Source: Chloroflexota bacterium (lineage in GTDB: Bacteria > Chloroflexota > UBA11872 > VXOZ01). From it: 13,982 nt of DNA. The position numbers were made by a program, and so were the translations under genes. This document shows positions 13,828-13,982 of this stretch, in pieces. How positions within the stretch are numbered: position 1 is the first letter of the stretch; every line of letters begins with the position of its first letter. The notes under the pieces are model-generated. The model searched no databases, was not told where the DNA came from, and worked only from the letters and a program-made list of their open reading frames with translations. Location of the stretch: positions 1 to 13,982 of the forward strand of contig VXOZ01000001.1 of NCBI GenBank assembly GCA_009839775.1. Direction: 5' to 3'.

Positions 13828-13982
13828 ATGATTAAGGCGCCATTCATCAAGACCAGGGAAGAAGAAAGCACGGCCGAGGCTGTGGTAAGAGAACCTGCCT
13901 CCGCGGAGTTGCCCAGAGACCTAACCGCGGATATTCCCGATCCGGCGGTGGAAGTAACCAACTTCAGCTTGTGGTACGGGGA
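13828..13982 (+). CDS. pstB: Phosphate ABC transporter ATPase PstB, N-terminal fragment
   Basis: The gene begins at ATG 13828, with AAGGGAAG (13814-13821) six bases before it, and runs off the window after 51 codons. Residues 41-52 read VEVTNFSLWYGE, which is the typical first beta strand and A-loop tyrosine region of PstB (usually VxNLNxWYG). The Walker A motif lies beyond the window. The first 40 residues (MIKAPFIKTREEES onward) are charged, rich in Glu, Ala and Pro, and have no equivalent in the short N-terminus of standard PstB proteins. Position directly after pstA and the start of the conserved core make the assignment firm. Confidence 0.85.
   Translation, partial: MIKAPFIKTREEESTAEAVVREPASAELPRDLTADIPDPAVEVTNFSLWYG

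Noticed and set aside
1..13982. CRISPR array, tRNA/rRNA genes, transposase, toxin-antitoxin or phage genes
   Set aside because: I looked for regular repeat-spacer patterns, tRNA-like cloverleaf sequence and typical proteins on both strands and saw none.

Overview
This window is a GC-rich bacterial chromosomal segment, most likely from an uncultured Chloroflexota. That placement is an inference. It rests on Tat-type lipoprotein signals of the form RRxF...LAAC followed by Ala/Pro/Glu-rich linkers, a lipid-anchored Cu/Zn superoxide dismutase, dispersed short palindromes between genes, and the general style of the glycosyltransferases. No rRNA or marker gene is present to settle it.

Layout. 1-201: C-terminal end of a membrane protein on the + strand. 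202-500: intergenic, with a 91-bp palindromic repeat. 501-911: small J-domain-like protein. 912-1253: intergenic, with repeat-like sequence and a perfect 16-bp hairpin that closes the convergent gene. 1254-2633 (minus): Tat/lipoprotein solute-binding protein of a carbohydrate-type ABC importer, with a near-consensus promoter but no permease genes nearby. 2911-3633 (+): TPR-like protein of unknown function, followed by an intrinsic terminator. 3807-4364 (minus): lipoprotein Cu/Zn superoxide dismutase. 4784-6115 (+): class III PLP aminotransferase related to glutamate-1-semialdehyde aminomutase. 6225-10274 (+): three glycosyltransferase genes: a GT2, a 615-residue double GT2 fusion, and a GT4. 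10275-10727: long regulatory region. 10728 to the window end: pstS, pstC, pstA and the start of pstB.

The two coherent modules are the surface-glycan glycosyltransferase cluster, possibly with the aminotransferase upstream, and the high-affinity phosphate importer. In the phosphate module PstS captures phosphate outside the membrane, PstC and PstA form the channel, and PstB supplies ATP hydrolysis. The pst leader carries an array of GTTCAY hexamers in an 11-bp cadence, read on the minus strand. This looks like a PhoP/PhoB-type Pho-box array and is the strongest unannotated regulatory signal here.

I did not find a complete novel system such as a defence island, CRISPR array or new operon type. 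The items most worth a second look are the Pho-box array, the GT2-GT2 fusion whose N-terminus appears to be built from a palindromic repeat, the J domain whose HPD motif reads QAD, and the PstB with an N-terminal extension.
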